DNA from: Mycoemilia scoparia | Taxonomy: Eukaryota; Kickxellomycota; Kickxellomycetes; Kickxellales; Kickxellaceae | Assembly: GCA_027575805.1 (NCBI GenBank) | Contig: JANBPU010000153.1 | Coordinates: 1-38,773, forward strand | DNA: 38,773 nt | Direction: 5' to 3' | Shown: positions 38,671 to 38,773 of the stretch, piece after piece | How the letters are laid out: each line of letters starts with the position of its first letter | Position numbering within the stretch: position 1 is the first letter of the stretch | Program-made: the position numbers and the translations under genes | Notes under the pieces: model-generated | Databases searched by the model: none | What the model was told of the DNA's origin: nothing | Seen by the model: only the letters and a program-made list of their open reading frames with translations

Positions 38671-38773
38671 ATATGGGTAATTGTTTTTGAAGGGTAAAAG
38701 TTCACTAGTAAAACTGGACATTCATTTGGCTGTGATTCCCCTATAATCACTGGTCCCCAAAATTCACCCTTCA
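38671..38773. mobile_element. Small inverted-repeat element, family 1, copy D (cut by window end)
   Basis: Starts with ATATGGGTAATTGTTTTTGA and ends at the window edge with AATTCACCCTTCA, which is the inner part of the right arm. Internal TTTGGCTGTGATTCCCCTAT matches the interior of copies A and B. About 20 bp of the right end is missing. Confidence 0.75.

Noticed and set aside
1..38773. CRISPR array, bacterial operon or prophage signals
   Set aside because: No regularly spaced direct repeats; introns, a tRNA without encoded CCA and gene families all show nuclear fungal DNA.

Overview
The window reads as a chromosomal segment of an early-diverging filamentous fungus, most likely Mucoromycota of the Mucorales type. 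The gene content is fungal: Tup1, an Ssk1-type response regulator, acetyl-CoA synthetase, a DHA2-like MFS porter, and a Doa4/USP8-like deubiquitinase. Intergenic DNA is AT-rich and full of microsatellites. Introns are short (about 107-197 bp) with ordinary GT-AG borders and at least one GC-AG border. Short terminal-inverted-repeat elements are scattered between genes. The phylum is an inference from these traits; no marker in the window proves it.

Layout. 1-711 is one copy of a long dispersed repeat whose inverted partner lies at 15553-16263. Between them, all on the + strand, are TUP1 (1301-3190), tRNA-Pro(AGG) (3680-3751), a five-exon GPATCH11-like gene (3901-5447), a 1484-aa ubiquitin hydrolase (6515-10969) and a 1041-aa MFS transporter (12347-15472). 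From 15.5 to 22.4 kb the DNA is gene-poor and accessory in character. It holds a possible micro-ORF transcript near 16.8 kb, a spliced 87-aa orphan gene with a clear TATA box (18870-19211), a 192-aa secreted orphan (21417-21995) and two kinds of small inverted-repeat element.

The right half returns to conserved genes: SSK1 on the minus strand (22430-25942), a 4.7-kb stretch with no supportable gene, acetyl-CoA synthetase on the plus strand (30676-32676), a three-exon ubiquitin-like/BAG co-chaperone on the minus strand (33529-34500), a four-exon CIA30/NDUFAF1-like gene on the plus strand (35825-36939), and a two-exon membrane-anchored protein of unknown function on the minus strand (37220-38289).

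The genes do not form one pathway. They are single housekeeping and regulatory genes: transcriptional repression, osmostress phosphorelay, ubiquitin recycling at endosomes, acetate activation, Hsp70 regulation and complex I assembly. The most unusual items are two miniature inverted-repeat families (four and three copies here), a response-regulator receiver split by an insertion of about 380 residues, a metazoan-USP8-like domain order carrying a YPxL motif, orphan small genes clustered beside repeats, and several exons that only appear when introns are reconstructed.
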